Origin: an uncultured Oscillospiraceae bacterium
Lineage (GTDB): Bacteria > Bacillota > Clostridia > Oscillospirales > Oscillospiraceae
Direction: 5' to 3'
NCBI GenBank assembly: GCA_947624465.1
Contig: CANQKJ010000022.1
Span: 1 to 14,389, forward strand
Length of the DNA: 14,389 bases
Below, piece after piece: positions 14,114 to 14,389 of the stretch. The notes beneath the pieces are model-generated. The model saw nothing but the letters and a program-made list of their open reading frames with translations, had not been told where the DNA came from and searched no databases. Position 1 is the stretch's first letter; each line of letters begins with the position of its first letter. The position numbers were made by a program, and so were the translations under genes.

Positions 14114-14389
14114 GATGTCAGTCTCCTTTCAATGAAATCTACCAGGATATTCAGCAGCGTGCCGATGATGCCGATGATGATGATGTACATCAGCATGGGG
14201 GCGGACTCAAAGTTGCCCTTCAGGGCCATGATCCGCATACCCAGGCCGGCCTGCGCGCCGGTGGACTCGGCGGCCAGCAGGGTGGTCAGGCCCGCGCCCA
14301 GGCCCAGCCGCACGGCGGTGATGATGAAGGGCACCGTGGCGGGCAGGGTGATGCGGAAGAAGATGTCCATGTCGTTGGCGCCCAGCACC
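14086..14389 (-). CDS. ABC importer permease, SsuC/TauC-like, 5'-truncated by the window edge
   Basis: C-terminal 101 residues of a BPD-type inner-membrane permease. The coupling-loop (EAA) segment reads LGANDMDIFFRITLPATVPF, as in SsuC/NrtB proteins. It is followed by VRLGLGAGLTTLLAAES, SGAQ-type GAQAGLGMRI, a membrane segment MLMYIIIIGIIGTLLNILVD and a basic tail (RRLTSWQEKREGQ). The stop is TAA at 14088-14086, inside the ATPase coding region. The start and the operon promoter lie beyond the right edge. Confidence 0.9.
   Translation of the reverse strand, partial: VLGANDMDIFFRITLPATVPFIITAVRLGLGAGLTTLLAAESTGAQAGLGMRIMALKGNFESAPMLMYIIIIGIIGTLLNILVDFIERRLTSWQEKREGQ

Overview
The window is GC-rich DNA with tightly packed genes. 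Its features point to a gut-type Clostridia, most likely a high-GC Oscillospiraceae (Flavonifractor/Lawsonibacter/Oscillibacter-like). The clues are two lipoprotein signal peptides ending in LCAC-G, a LytTR/GHKL two-component pair, a PadR + DUF2812 pair, a Firmicute-type EutH and strong AGGAGG-type ribosome sites. The genus is an inference from gene style and not a database result.

Layout. (1) 1-1265, minus: 3'-truncated gene for a secreted lipoprotein with two tandem GH16 lichenase domains. (2) 1388-3501, minus: GHKL histidine kinase and LytTR response regulator, transcribed regulator first and ending at a terminator that also carries the GH16 promoter. (3) 3592-3921, plus: frameshifted 3' remnant of a sugar/aminoglycoside phosphotransferase-family gene, with its terminator still present. 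(4) 4034-5502, plus: PadR repressor overlapping a DUF2812 membrane protein by 4 bp. (5) 5625-7993, minus: M24 metallopeptidase coupled to an EutH transporter. (6) 8257-10225, plus, divergent from (5): an unusual NagB-family protein and NagA. (7) 10286-12154, minus, convergent with nagA: a large cytoplasmic DUF4838 protein. (8) 12255-14389, minus: permease (partial), ATPase and NMT1/SsuA-type binding lipoprotein of an ABC importer.

Functional picture. The GH16 protein should cut mixed-linkage or related beta-glucans at the cell surface, and its gene lies directly behind a sensor/regulator pair. NagB-like and NagA form an amino-sugar catabolic unit. The DUF4838 protein next to it has a GH20-like Asp-Glu pair and could act on a related glycan inside the cell, but that is inference. 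The ABC importer is of the nitrate/sulfonate/taurine/pyrimidine-precursor class with unknown substrate.

Regulation is unusually readable. Five sigma-A-type promoters can be placed by eye; two of them lie inside the terminator hairpin of the preceding gene, and four of the five share TTGCG at -35. I see no CRISPR array, tRNA, rRNA, insertion sequence, phage gene or recognised riboswitch. No clearly new multi-gene system stands out. The best leads are the divergent NagB, the DUF4838 protein beside nagBA, the 241-residue GH16 duplication and the terminator-nested promoters.
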